Source: Candidatus Omnitrophota bacterium (lineage in GTDB: Bacteria; Omnitrophota; Gorgyraeia; JABMRG01). Taken from it: a DNA stretch of 64,000 nt. This document shows, in pieces, positions 15,717 through 23,134 of the stretch. Positions within the stretch are counted from its first letter, which is position 1. Each line of letters starts with the position of its first letter. The translations under genes and the position numbers were made by a program. The notes below the pieces were generated by a model, which was not told the origin of the DNA, made no database searches, and saw nothing but the letters and a program-made list of their open reading frames with translations. The stretch is taken from the NCBI GenBank assembly GCA_030593065.1, contig JAUVHV010000001.1, positions 62,001 through 126,000 of the forward strand, in the 5' to 3' direction.

Positions 15717-18111
15717 ATTACCTTTTTATGACAAAGCGTTTGAAAGAAAAAAACGACAAGGTGGAAGAATTACATTTAGAGAAGATACGGGGGGATTTTA
15801 TACTCAACAGGTATCTGTAATTGAAAAGATAAAGCAAGATTTCGCCCAAGAAAAGAAAAAATTTTCCAAATATTTTGATCCCAACCTAATTTTTAAAATC
15901 AAACTAAATCAATCGGTAGATGAGGACAGCTTTACAGCATTTCTTCGAAATTGTGGTATTAAAGTCATTTCCGCCTCCCCCACTAAAACAGGTTATTGGA
16001 TTTCACTTGCTGAAGACGAAGATTTGGATAAGGTTATGCGGAGGCTAAAAGAACACGCAGAAAAAGAGCTAAATCAAAAATTCCATTGTATAGAATCTTT
16101 TGAGCCTATTCCCATAGAAGATAAAATAGGTGAACAGCTTAAAGTGTATCCATTGAAAACTAAAGAAGAGGCATATCTCGATATTGAAATATGGAGAATG
16201 GAAGAAAAGCGGATAAAAGAATTTCTTAAAGGGTTTGAATCTCTAATTAAGGAAAAGGGCGGCCAAGTTACAGATAAGCTTACAACGGAGAATCTGTGTT
16301 TGTTGAGGGTTAAAATTAGCAAAAATCTTTTTGATGGAATAAAGGAACTTAAAGAGATCAATCGTATTGATAGGCCTCCGAAACCATATTTTACAAGCGA
16401 AATGCTTTCCATTCCCACGGGAGAATTAAAAATTGGAAAATCTCCAAGCAAAAATGCTACCGCTATAGCGATTCTTGATAGCGGTATCTTATCAAACCAT
16501 CCACTTCTTGAAAATTCTACTGGAGATGAAATAGCTGTTTCTACGTTATCAAGCGGTAATATCAAGGATAATAAGTTTCAAGACGATGTTGGTCACGGAA
16601 CAAAGGTAGCAGGTATCGCTGTTTATGGTGATTTACGTCAATGCATTACAGATAAAGTGTTTTTACCAGAAGCTTGGATTCTTTCAGCGAAAGTAATGTA
16701 TAAAACAGAAAACTTTAGCGGTGAAAGCGAGGCCACATATGATGATGCCGAGCTATTAGAGCATCAACTGGAAAGAGCTGTTCATTATTTTAAAAAAAGA
16801 CATAAGAACTGTAAGATCGTTAACATTTCATTTGGTGATCCTTACAAAGCAATGTTTGGAAATCAAAGGCAGTATGCTTTAGCCACGTTGATAGATGAGC
16901 TTGCCTATGATTTGGATATGATATTTATAATATCAGTGGGTAATTTACAAAATACATTAAGCTTGCTTGATAACTACCCACAATATTTAATTGATGAGAG
17001 CAAGGAAGTAAAGCTGATAGATCCTTCCTCTTCTGTATACGCACTTACCATTGGTTCAATAGTACAAGAGTACGGAACATTTGAAACGGGTGAAGTATCT
17101 AAAAGAGATATAGCGTACTCCCCCGCCAATAAAAAAGGATATCCCTCACCTTTTACTCGAGTCGGCCCTGGATATAAAGGTATGATTAAACCAGATCTTG
17201 TTGAAGAAGGCGGGAATATTTTGATCTCATCAGTCCCTTCTAGCGCCATACGGGGTGGTGATTTAATTGTATTGAATCCCGATTGGCTTAAAGAGGGCAG
17301 GCTTTTTTCTGAAGCTTGTGGAACAAGTTTTGCTGCGCCCAAAGTAGCACATTTAACTGCAAAATTATGTAATCAGTATCCCGATGCTTCCGCCAACTTG
17401 ATCAAGGCACTTATGTTGGCATCTGCTGAAGTTCCGAACGATAGACCTGCCCCGTTGAGTAATATCAACTTTAACAGCAGTGACAAAGAACTCCTGGATT
17501 TGTTAAAGGTATATGGTCACGGTAAACCAAATTTTCAGACGGCATCATTTTCATTATCAAACCACGTTGTTTTAAAATCGGAGAACAGTATAGCTCTTAA
17601 TGGAATACATCTGTATTATTTCTATTTATCCGATGACTTTTTAAATGTTCGTGGAAATAGGCAACTCTCCGTAGCGTTGGCTTATAATTCTCCTATACGA
17701 AGAAATCGAATAGACTATATGGGAGTAAATATGGAATTTCATCTTTTTAGAAATTCCGATATTACCGAAGTTATAGATGGGTATAGCTCTATACTCAAGG
17801 CGGGTATGGACTCGGATGAGGAAGATGTTGTTCCTACACAGCTTAAAATTAACGAGATAAAATTAAAGCCGGGAGTAAACTTGCGTAAAAAAGGAATCCA
17901 TCAAAAAGGAATTAAGGCATATAAGGTAAAACCTGATATTGATACGAACAAACCATTAGTGCTTGCTGTTATTAGCCAAGATCGCTGGGTAAAGAATAAG
18001 GACTATAAGCAAAATTATGCGGTAGTGGTAACGGTTAAGCATCAAGCAGAAATAAACATTTACAATCAAATGAGACAGCGTATAGCAGAGAAGATAAGGA
18101 TTAGAACGTAA
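15697..18111 (+). CDS. Subtilisin-like serine protease (S8), IetS-like
   Basis: 804 residues. The subtilase domain spans about 250-620, with catalytic Asp261 (AILDSGI), His300 (GHGTKVAG), oxyanion Asn416 (SVGN) and Ser544 (CGTSFAAPKVA), so the triad is intact. The N-terminal 240 residues show no signal peptide, which points to a cytoplasmic enzyme. The C-terminal 180 residues form an extra domain seen in IetS-type proteases. The start lies 20 nt inside the ATPase gene. Partnership with the ATPase suggests regulated proteolysis, plausibly triggered by phage or plasmid entry; the trigger and substrate are unknown. It is the largest gene of the element. Confidence 0.8.
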   Translation: MPEEHLKLPFYDKAFERKKRQGGRITFREDTGGFYTQQVSVIEKIKQDFAQEKKKFSKYFDPNLIFKIKLNQSVDEDSFTAFLRNCGIKVISASPTKTGYWISLAEDEDLDKVMRRLKEHAEKELNQKFHCIESFEPIPIEDKIGEQLKVYPLKTKEEAYLDIEIWRMEEKRIKEFLKGFESLIKEKGGQVTDKLTTENLCLLRVKISKNLFDGIKELKEINRIDRPPKPYFTSEMLSIPTGELKIGKSPSKNATAIAILDSGILSNHPLLENSTGDEIAVSTLSSGNIKDNKFQDDVGHGTKVAGIAVYGDLRQCITDKVFLPEAWILSAKVMYKTENFSGESEATYDDAELLEHQLERAVHYFKKRHKNCKIVNISFGDPYKAMFGNQRQYALATLIDELAYDLDMIFIISVGNLQNTLSLLDNYPQYLIDESKEVKLIDPSSSVYALTIGSIVQEYGTFETGEVSKRDIAYSPANKKGYPSPFTRVGPGYKGMIKPDLVEEGGNILISSVPSSAIRGGDLIVLNPDWLKEGRLFSEACGTSFAAPKVAHLTAKLCNQYPDASANLIKALMLASAEVPNDRPAPLSNINFNSSDKELLDLLKVYGHGKPNFQTASFSLSNHVVLKSENSIALNGIHLYYFYLSDDFLNVRGNRQLSVALAYNSPIRRNRIDYMGVNMEFHLFRNSDITEVIDGYSSILKAGMDSDEEDVVPTQLKINEIKLKPGVNLRKKGIHQKGIKAYKVKPDIDTNKPLVLAVISQDRWVKNKDYKQNYAVVVTVKHQAEINIYNQMRQRIAEKIRIRT

Positions 18112-18154
18112 TTAAGCAATGAAATGTAGGAGAAAGGAAAAATGGGTCAGCAAG

Positions 18155-18179
18155 GAAAAAGGGGTCTGACCCCTTTTTC
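18155..18179. repeat. GGGGTC/GACCCC palindrome, copy 1
   Basis: GAAAAAGGGGTC, T, GACCCCTTTTTC: perfect 12-bp arms. It lies 44 nt after the subtilase gene and its T-run could let it act as a terminator. It also marks the left edge of a gene remnant. Confidence 0.85.
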
Positions 18180-18180
18180 T

Positions 18181-18288
18181 ATTAACAAATTGCACTTTGA
18201 TATTAGGCAGTACAGCTATGTAGCGTGGGATACATCGGAAGATTTAAATAAGAAATTATATGATAGAATTAAAGCTACAATAATATGA
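18181..18288 (+). pseudogene. C-terminal remnant of a gene, cut at palindrome copy 1
   Basis: The frame from 18181 encodes about 35 residues containing LHFDIRQYSYVAW, DTSEDLNKKL and YDRIKATII before a stop at 18286-18288. A FDI...(Y)..W...EDL...L..RI pattern occurs at the C-terminus of nucleotide-binding/TIR-like proteins of defence systems, as far as I recall. There is no start codon or upstream domain; the frame runs directly into palindrome copy 1. Its stop overlaps the start of the next fragment as ATGA. I read it as the tail of a lost cargo gene. Confidence 0.45.
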
Positions 18289-18356
18289 ACACCGAACTCA
18301 TCGCAGACATCAGAAACAAGCTCACAAAGGAGAAAGGGGTCAGACCCCTTTCATAA
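18285..18356 (+). pseudogene. N-terminal remnant of a gene, cut at palindrome copy 2
   Basis: ATG at 18285 (ATGA overlap with the preceding fragment) opens a 23-residue frame beginning MNTELIADIRNKLTKEKG, whose last residues are encoded by palindrome copy 2. An amphipathic helix start and the coupled start codon suggest the beginning of a once longer second gene of an operon. It may equally be a meaningless short frame. Confidence 0.35.
18332..18352. repeat. GGGGTC/GACCCC palindrome, copy 2
   Basis: GAAAGGGGTC, A, GACCCCTTTC: perfect 10-bp arms with central A instead of T, so it is in the opposite orientation to copy 1. It terminates the 23-residue remnant frame. The region 18357-18497 shows nothing recognisable apart from the ribosome-binding site of the next gene. 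Confidence 0.85.
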
Positions 18357-18500
18357 TTAAAGAAAATAAATAATATAGGATTGAGGGAATGGTGGGTTTG
18401 TGAAAGCTGATACGAAAAGTACCTGCGGGGCATGTTGACGAATGTAATTAACTAATAAGAATATACCTAAGATGTATCCGAGAACAGATAAGGAGGGGTG

Positions 18501-18926
18501 ATGTGGTTTCTTAAAATAACAACATGGTTAATGCTTAGAAGCATGAAAAAAGAAGCAAAGCGTTTAGCAAAGCTAGTGAATGAAAAATATCCGGAATCTA
18601 AAGAAAGATTACCAAATGCATTAGAATCCGATGTTATTAAATGTATTATCTTTGGTGAAGAGAAATTTAACCAACTTCCAGAAGAATTTAGAAGCAGAGC
18701 AACAATTTGTTGTGAAACAGTAAATGGGCTTTGTTATATGATGGCGTTGGATATAGGGGTGTTTAAGGGTTTGGCAAACTTTCGTTCTTTGCAGTTTACC
18801 ACGCTTGTGGATAGAGAACTTGAAGCCGTTGGTTTTCCAAAGCAAACAAGAGAGCAGAAAGAAAAAATATTGCAAGCCATGGAGCTAGCAATAGATGGAT
18901 GGGAGAAGTGGGAAGCAGCAGTTTAA
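18501..18926 (+). CDS. Unrecognised 141-residue cargo protein
   Basis: I do not recognise this protein. The ATG at 18501 is preferred over GTG 18498 because AAGGAGG ends a few bases before it. The N-terminus is weakly hydrophobic (MWFLKITTWLMLRSMKK), then charged helices follow; a region with two adjacent cysteines (ATICCETVNGLCYMMALDIG, about 67-86) is the most distinctive part. No catalytic motif is visible. It stands alone between palindromes copy 2 and copy 3, the latter starting 4 nt after its stop. Confidence 0.6.
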   Translation: MWFLKITTWLMLRSMKKEAKRLAKLVNEKYPESKERLPNALESDVIKCIIFGEEKFNQLPEEFRSRATICCETVNGLCYMMALDIGVFKGLANFRSLQFTTLVDRELEAVGFPKQTREQKEKILQAMELAIDGWEKWEAAV

Positions 18927-18929
18927 GGG

Positions 18930-18952
18930 AAAAGGGGTCAGAGACCCCTTTT
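18930..18952. repeat. GGGGTC/GACCCC palindrome, copy 3
   Basis: AAAAGGGGTC, AGA, GACCCCTTTT: 10-bp arms with a 3-nt centre. It begins 4 nt after a stop codon and ends in T's, a natural position for terminating the upstream gene. Confidence 0.85.
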
Positions 18953-19015
18953 ATTAATAATAAAAAAGTAGATTTAAGATCAGATGTAGCCTAAATTGAC
19001 CGAGGTATGGCGTAA

Positions 19016-19837
19016 ATGAATAAAGACATTGGCGATAACAAAGAAGCAAGTCTTCGAGATTCTTCTGCATCAAGCATAACTCGAGGAGCAATGCAGGTTA
19101 TTGGCGGTATAATACCTTTTGCAGGTGGGCTATTTTCTGCAGCTGCTGGTGCATGGTCTGAGCATGAGCAAGAGAAAGTTAATAATTTTTTCAAGCAGTG
19201 GATTCAAATGCTTGCAGAAGAGCTTAAAGAGAAAGAAGTTACGGTTATTGAGATAATGGCACGCCTAGATATTCACGAACAAAAAATTATTGACCGTATA
19301 GAAAGTAAAGAATATCAATCCTTAGTGAAGAAGACATTTCGTGAATGGGCAGGAGCAGAATGCGAAGAAAAGAGGGTTTGGATTCGTAATATTTTAGTTA
19401 ATACTGCTGTGACTAGTATATGCAGCGATGATGTCGTTAGATTATTTATCGATTGGATTAAACAGTATTCGGTGTTACATTTCAATGTGATTGGTGCGAT
19501 TTATAATACAAATGGAATAACAAGAGGCCAAATTTGGGCTAAGGTTGGAAAAGGCCAGGTGCAAGAAGATTCTGCAGATGCTGATCTTTATAAATTGTTA
19601 TTTCGAGATTTAAGTACAGGTGGTATTATTCGGCAGCATTGCGAGAAAGATTACCGCGGTAACTTCTTAACCAAACCTGTTATGAAGAGGGCTCCTAAAG
19701 GAAGTGGCCCCCAGCCAAAAAAGTCTGCATTTGACGATGAGGAAAAATACGAACTTACCAAGCTAGGTAGACAATTTGTGCACTATGCTATGACTGATTT
19801 GCCGTTAAAAATTGAATTTAGAATGGGTGAAAAATAG
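19016..19837 (+). CDS. Unrecognised 273-residue cargo protein with a glycine-zipper-like hydrophobic segment
   Basis: Function unknown. The N-terminal part has a glycine/alanine-rich hydrophobic stretch (GAMQVIGGIIPFAGGLFSAA, about 22-41) that could enter a membrane. A helical region follows (HEQEKVNNFFKQWIQMLAEE). Then comes a domain containing WIRNILVNTA and a winged-helix-like stretch, VIGAIYNTNGITRGQIWAKV (about 162-181). A lysine-rich linker precedes a short C-terminus. A hydrophobic segment combined with regulatory-looking domains in a defence-like island is compatible with a membrane-acting effector, but this is only a suggestion. Palindromes copy 3 and copy 4 flank it; copy 4 starts 12 nt after the stop. 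Confidence 0.6.
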   Translation: MNKDIGDNKEASLRDSSASSITRGAMQVIGGIIPFAGGLFSAAAGAWSEHEQEKVNNFFKQWIQMLAEELKEKEVTVIEIMARLDIHEQKIIDRIESKEYQSLVKKTFREWAGAECEEKRVWIRNILVNTAVTSICSDDVVRLFIDWIKQYSVLHFNVIGAIYNTNGITRGQIWAKVGKGQVQEDSADADLYKLLFRDLSTGGIIRQHCEKDYRGNFLTKPVMKRAPKGSGPQPKKSAFDDEEKYELTKLGRQFVHYAMTDLPLKIEFRMGEK

Positions 19838-19849
19838 TATCATAAAGGG

Positions 19850-19868
19850 AAAGGGGTCTGACCCCTTT
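19850..19868. repeat. GGGGTC/GACCCC palindrome, copy 4
   Basis: AAAGGGGTC, T, GACCCCTTT: 9-bp arms. The preceding CATAAAGGG makes a 23-bp block (19841-19863) identical to the sequence at copy 5, so these two copies share more than the palindrome. Confidence 0.85.
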
Positions 19869-19959
19869 TAGCATTTTATAAAGATGTGTAAAAAAGAATT
19901 AGAGGACAGAAATGGATTGTTTTTATGGAGTTTTTATAATAATTCGGAAAAAATAAAAA

Positions 19960-20301
19960 ATGAGGAAACAAAAAATGCTCAAAGCACTTAAGGCCTTATT
20001 CCGCTCAACTAAAGAAAATTGTATCCAGATTTACAATGAAGCAAAAGATAAAAAACCGAATAAAACAGAAAGAGATTACTTGAAAATGGTTTTGTTATCA
20101 AAACCACCGTTTGATTTTCAGGTAGATAAATTAATAGATTATATATTAGATGAATGTAACACTATTGAAAAACTTGCGGATCATATTGAGACTTTTCATC
20201 GAGATAAGAACCTTTGGGAAAATAGAGAAAGAAATTTAAGAACGGTTAAAGAAAATCTAGATCGCAGGAATAAAAGTTTTTTTGAGAAGTTCTGGTTATA
20301 A
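19960..20301 (+). CDS. Unrecognised 113-residue cargo protein
   Basis: I do not recognise it. It is a lysine-rich, mostly helical protein beginning MRKQKMLKALKALFRSTKEN; there is no signal peptide, membrane segment, cysteine cluster or catalytic motif. The C-terminal third (NLWENRERNLRTVKENLDRR) could form a coiled coil. It is AT-rich and surrounded by palindromes copy 4 (before) and copy 5 (99 nt after). A second ATG at residue 6 is possible. Confidence 0.5.
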   Translation: MRKQKMLKALKALFRSTKENCIQIYNEAKDKKPNKTERDYLKMVLLSKPPFDFQVDKLIDYILDECNTIEKLADHIETFHRDKNLWENRERNLRTVKENLDRRNKSFFEKFWL

Positions 20302-20390
20302 TCTTTTAAATTAGTTTTCAACAAGTTGACATCGCATTCAACATACTTTGTATAGAAAAATGTGGCAAAAACGTTCTTGATGAAGTTAGC

Positions 20391-20418
20391 CATAAAGGGA
20401 AAGGGGTCTGACCTATTT
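20391..20418 (+). repeat. GGGGTC palindrome, degenerate copy 5
   Basis: CATAAAGGGAAAGGGGTCTGACC matches copy 4 exactly over 23 nt, but the right arm is decayed (TATTTC instead of CCTTTT). The rest of 20302-20541 holds no convincing gene. Confidence 0.75.
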
Positions 20419-20541
20419 CACAAGAGGAAAGAGTAAAAAGTTGGAATGATCATATTTTATAGGCAGCCATCAGAACGTAGTAGTTTTATATATCATGATG
20501 AAAGCGGTGTTGTAAAGACATTAAAAAAGTGAGGCACAAGC

Positions 20542-20727
20542 ATGGATGCATTTCTCGACAAAATACCTTTATGGGTATGGTTTGCTCTTGGGGGCCTGAG
20601 CATTTATTGCTTATGGGGAGTTTTGACAGGTGATTTGAAAAATAAGGTATCTGATTTAGAGTCAAGAGTTGATGAACTAGAAGATAAGCTGAATGTAGAA
20701 ACAGACTATTCTAATTTTGAACCTTAA
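20542..20727 (+). CDS. Small membrane protein with a C-terminal coiled coil
   Basis: 61 residues. A single hydrophobic helix (VWFALGGLSIYCLWGVLTG, about 12-30) is followed by a short heptad-like segment (LKNKVSDLESRVDELEDKLN, about 32-51). A start with AGGCACAAGC in front is not a strong ribosome-binding site. The function is unknown; small single-span proteins with coiled coils are common in mobile elements and toxin systems. It precedes the NYN-domain gene by 69 nt. Confidence 0.55.
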   Translation: MDAFLDKIPLWVWFALGGLSIYCLWGVLTGDLKNKVSDLESRVDELEDKLNVETDYSNFEP

Positions 20728-20796
20728 AGATAGTAGGTAGTTCCAGCATGGGGCAGAATTACCTTTATGCTGCAGCTGTAACAAGGAGAAAATAAT

Positions 20797-21399
20797 ATGA
20801 AGAAAGTAATCGTATTTATTGATGGTAACAATCTTTTTCACAGAATGTGGGAATTTTATAAGACTCACATGATAGATATTCAGGAATTGGCAAACACATT
20901 ATGCTGTTCTAATAGAGAGTTAAAGCAGGTAAGATATTATTATTCGCCATTTGTAAAGCAGGTTAACGAGAAAACAGCTTCTTTACAACAGATATATGTA
21001 GAGGGTATGCGCAAAACAACTCCCAATCTCCATATAAGCCAAGGAAAATATATTAAGACACGAACTATATTAAAGAAAGAAGTTTTCAAAAAAATAAAAG
21101 ATATAATTACCCCGGAAGATTTGACAGGTTATGTAGAAAAGGGTGTTGATGTTCAAATCGCAGTAGATATGATTAATCTAGGGATAAAGAAAGAATACGA
21201 TACTGCTATACTTGTTAGCACGGATAGCGATTTCGTACCAATTTTAACGTGTTTAAAATTACATGGCATTAAAATGCAAGTAGCCGCGTTCCAGGACGAT
21301 TCGCATTCGTGCTTCGATTTAAAGAATCATTGCAAGTCTTTCATCAATCTGCACTACTATATCCCAACGGTATTCAAAAAACAAAAAAGCCGCAAATAA
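20797..21399 (+). CDS. NYN-domain (LabA/DUF88-type, PIN-like) putative ribonuclease
   Basis: 200 residues. VIVFIDGNNLFHR at about 4-16 provides Asp9 and Asn11, with further acidic residues Asp118/Asp124 (VDVQIAVDMI) and Asp143/Asp145 (VSTDSDF). This is the conserved acidic set of the NYN/PIN fold, which uses metal ions to cut RNA. LabA-like NYN proteins are found in many mobile and defence-associated settings. Activity is inferred from intact residues. AAGGAG precedes the start, and an intrinsic terminator overlaps the stop codon, so this ends a transcription unit. Confidence 0.82.
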   Translation: MKKVIVFIDGNNLFHRMWEFYKTHMIDIQELANTLCCSNRELKQVRYYYSPFVKQVNEKTASLQQIYVEGMRKTTPNLHISQGKYIKTRTILKKEVFKKIKDIITPEDLTGYVEKGVDVQIAVDMINLGIKKEYDTAILVSTDSDFVPILTCLKLHGIKMQVAAFQDDSHSCFDLKNHCKSFINLHYYIPTVFKKQKSRK

Positions 21400-21412
21400 C
21401 GCGGCTTTTTTT
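21383..21412 (+). terminator. Intrinsic terminator overlapping the NYN gene stop
   Basis: AAAAAAGCCGC (21383-21393) pairs with GCGGCTTTTTT (21401-21411) around a 7-nt loop that contains the stop codon; a T-run follows. Confidence 0.9.
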
Positions 21413-21414
21413 AA

Positions 21415-21442
21415 CCTATTATTCGTCGAAACGAATAATAGG
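21415..21442. repeat. Perfect 12-bp hairpin with a CGAA loop
   Basis: CCTATTATTCGT (21415-21426), CGAA, ACGAATAATAGG (21431-21442). It is directly after the terminator and upstream of the regulator-excisionase-integrase unit. No T-run follows. It could be a protein-binding site or a processing hairpin. Confidence 0.75.
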
Positions 21443-21522
21443 GGAGTTATCTCACTATAATATTACATTACAAAGAGTGAAGTTTCAAGGTCGAACAGTA
21501 CAATAACAAAAAAATAAAAAAA

Positions 21523-21542
21523 TGTCAAGAAAAAACTTGACA
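21523..21542. promoter_or_regulatory. Inverted repeat overlapping the -35 box (candidate operator)
   Basis: TGTCAAG, six A's, CTTGACA. The right half contains the TTGACA box, so a protein bound here would block the promoter of the ribbon-helix-helix gene and the integration module. Confidence 0.55.
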
Positions 21543-21565
21543 GCTTACTCAAATGATGATATACT
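21537..21565 (+). promoter_or_regulatory. Consensus-like promoter of the regulator/excisionase/integrase unit
   Basis: TTGACA (21537-21542), 17-nt spacer, TATACT (21560-21565). TACTC occurs at 21546-21550 and again at 21562-21566, and GAGTAAATACTC at 21735-21746 sits ahead of the excisionase gene. These repeats may be sites for the small regulator encoded in between. Confidence 0.7.
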
Positions 21566-21574
21566 CATTTCAGA

Positions 21575-21712
21575 ATGAAAAAGCGAATTAACTTTGACAT
21601 AGAGGAAAAGGAGCATCGCGAGTTTAAAGCTCAAGTATCCCTCGAAGGCAAGACGATAGCAGAGAAGATTACAGAGTGGATCAGGAGTTTCATTAGAGGA
21701 GAGAAAAAGTAA
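21575..21712 (+). CDS. Small ribbon-helix-helix DNA-binding protein
   Basis: 45 residues. The start KKRINFDI fits the beta-ribbon, EEKEHREFKAQVSLEG the first helix and KTIAEKITEWIRSFI the second helix of a CopG/ParD/Arc-type ribbon-helix-helix dimer. It stands between a strong promoter and the excisionase gene and is probably an autorepressor controlling integration and excision. The length, 45 residues, is normal for minimal members. The function is inferred from fold pattern and position. Confidence 0.7.
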   Translation: MKKRINFDIEEKEHREFKAQVSLEGKTIAEKITEWIRSFIRGEKK

Positions 21713-21769
21713 GGATATTTTTTTATCTATCAATGAGTAAATACTCAAAAGAGTAGAAAGGAGATATTA

Positions 21770-21961
21770 ATGCAGAAATACGTAGGAGTAAAAGAGGTAG
21801 CGGAGTTTATAGGCCTGCCAATGGGCACTATCTATTATTACATCAATAAAGAGAAGATACCCTATTATAGATTTAACGGTAAGCCGAGGTTTGTATTAGT
21901 AGAGGTTGATAAGGCAATAAGGGAGAATATAAGAGGCAATGGCATCCAAAAGGTTTGGTGA
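21770..21961 (+). CDS. Excisionase-like helix-turn-helix protein (AlpA/MerR-type)
   Basis: 63 residues. YVGVKEVAEFIGLPMGTIYYY (about 4-24) is the helix-turn-helix and YRFNGKPRFVLVEVDKAI is the wing and following helix of the HTH_17 excisionase family. Such proteins bend attachment-site DNA and favour excision, and some regulate the integrase. A GGAGA box precedes the ATG. It overlaps the integrase gene by 23 nt, confirming a functional pair. Confidence 0.8.
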   Translation: MQKYVGVKEVAEFIGLPMGTIYYYINKEKIPYYRFNGKPRFVLVEVDKAIRENIRGNGIQKVW

Positions 21962-23033
21962 TATATATAAGCGTCCGGACAGCAACTGCTGGTGGCTATG
22001 GTATTATGATGCCAGTGGTAAGCGCAGGCGTGAGAGCGCAAAGACAGATGATAGAGAGCTTGCGAGGAAGAAGCTCTTGACCCGCATTACTGAATACAGG
22101 AAACTCGAAGATGGGGAGAAGGTAGTAAGTGATATGCCATATTCTTACTTTAGTGATGAGTTCCTAAAGCACTACAAGGCAAGATATCCTTATGAGACCT
22201 TCAAATCACACAGGAGTGTTGTTAATGAGTTTAAAAATTTCTTAAGCTTTTCAGGCACAGCCCTATTATCAGATATCACAACCACCGCAATAGACAGATA
22301 TATCACCTACCTAAGAGAGGTAAAGCAGGACAGAGCCAACACCTGCAATAACCACTTAAAGAACCTGCTTACACAGTTTAATTTTGCCATTACCCATAAG
22401 CTGATGAAAGAAAACCCCGCCAAGGGCTGCAGGAAGGTAGAAGTAAACGATGCAAAACAGAAGAATGCCCTTACTCCGCAGGAGTATCAACTATTTATGA
22501 AGATAGCAAAGCAGGAATACCCTTCTTATTATCCGATATATTATACATTTATCCATACTGGCCTTAGATTTACTGAACTTATTAAGCTGAAATGGCAGGA
22601 TATAGACTTTGATAATAAGGTGTTATGGATCATGAAACCGAAGTGTAAGAAAAAACCTGATTACATAAGCATACACGATGGCTTGATAAAGGTATTGCAA
22701 TTACTTAAAAAGAACGCGAAGAATGAATATGTCTTTACCAAAGAGAATGGAGAGCCTTTTGGTTTTAGGACAAGGAAGATTATAAGGAGGCTAAAGGCAG
22801 CGTTAGGTAAGGCAGGTATAAGCAGCATAAGCACCCTGCATGAATTAAGGCATACACATTGCAGCTATTTATTTAATGCCGGACTAAATACAAGAGAGAT
22901 AATGGAGCAGATGAGGCATTCAGAGCTACGAACCACAGAGGGCTATGCCCATATATTCAGGCCTCAGATGAATAAGAATATTAGTAAATTGCAGAAGTTA
23001 GATAGGGCGGGCTTAAGAGATTGTTCTTACTGA
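21939..23033 (+). CDS. Tyrosine recombinase (site-specific integrase)
   Basis: 364 residues. An N-terminal arm-binding segment (SKRFGDIYKRPDSNCWWLWYY), then a SAM-like core-binding domain (about 70-165), then the catalytic domain. The catalytic residues are present: Arg in HTGLRFTELIKLKW, Lys in the following hairpin, HELRHTH (His-x-x-Arg), His in MRHSELRTT and the nucleophile Tyr in GYAHIF. The gene lies 102 nt from attR and should catalyse insertion into the tRNA-Asp 3' end. Codon use resembles the host more than the cargo does. Confidence 0.95.
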   Translation: MASKRFGDIYKRPDSNCWWLWYYDASGKRRRESAKTDDRELARKKLLTRITEYRKLEDGEKVVSDMPYSYFSDEFLKHYKARYPYETFKSHRSVVNEFKNFLSFSGTALLSDITTTAIDRYITYLREVKQDRANTCNNHLKNLLTQFNFAITHKLMKENPAKGCRKVEVNDAKQKNALTPQEYQLFMKIAKQEYPSYYPIYYTFIHTGLRFTELIKLKWQDIDFDNKVLWIMKPKCKKKPDYISIHDGLIKVLQLLKKNAKNEYVFTKENGEPFGFRTRKIIRRLKAALGKAGISSISTLHELRHTHCSYLFNAGLNTREIMEQMRHSELRTTEGYAHIFRPQMNKNISKLQKLDRAGLRDCSY

Positions 23034-23045
23034 GTGATGATTTGC

Positions 23046-23062
23046 CACGTTCCTGTCACGTT
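23046..23062 (+). repeat. Right copy of the 17-bp terminal direct repeat
   Basis: CACGTTCCTGTCACGTT, identical to 13489-13505, 13 nt after the integrase stop and 73 nt before attR. See the left copy. Confidence 0.65.
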
Positions 23063-23082
23063 CTTTGAGAGAAAGAAAAAGA

Positions 23083-23111
23083 TTGACAAAGTTATCGACG
23101 ATAGGTAGAAT
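23083..23111 (+). promoter_or_regulatory. Outward-facing promoter at the right end of the element
   Basis: TTGACA (23083-23088), 17-nt spacer, TAGAAT (23106-23111). It points across attR towards tRNA-Phe, whose gene starts about 83 nt beyond the predicted transcription start, with no gene of the element in between. Confidence 0.7.
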
Positions 23112-23134
23112 AGAGCAGAATTTTGGGGATTGAC

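Noticed and set aside
18155-20418. CRISPR array
   Set aside because: The palindromes are at irregular distances (about 180-920 nt) with genes between them, so these are dispersed repeats and not spaced CRISPR repeats.
20446-20532. Possible 28-residue protein after palindrome copy 5
   Set aside because: Too short, no ribosome-binding site; it may be the tail of a lost cargo gene but I cannot support it.
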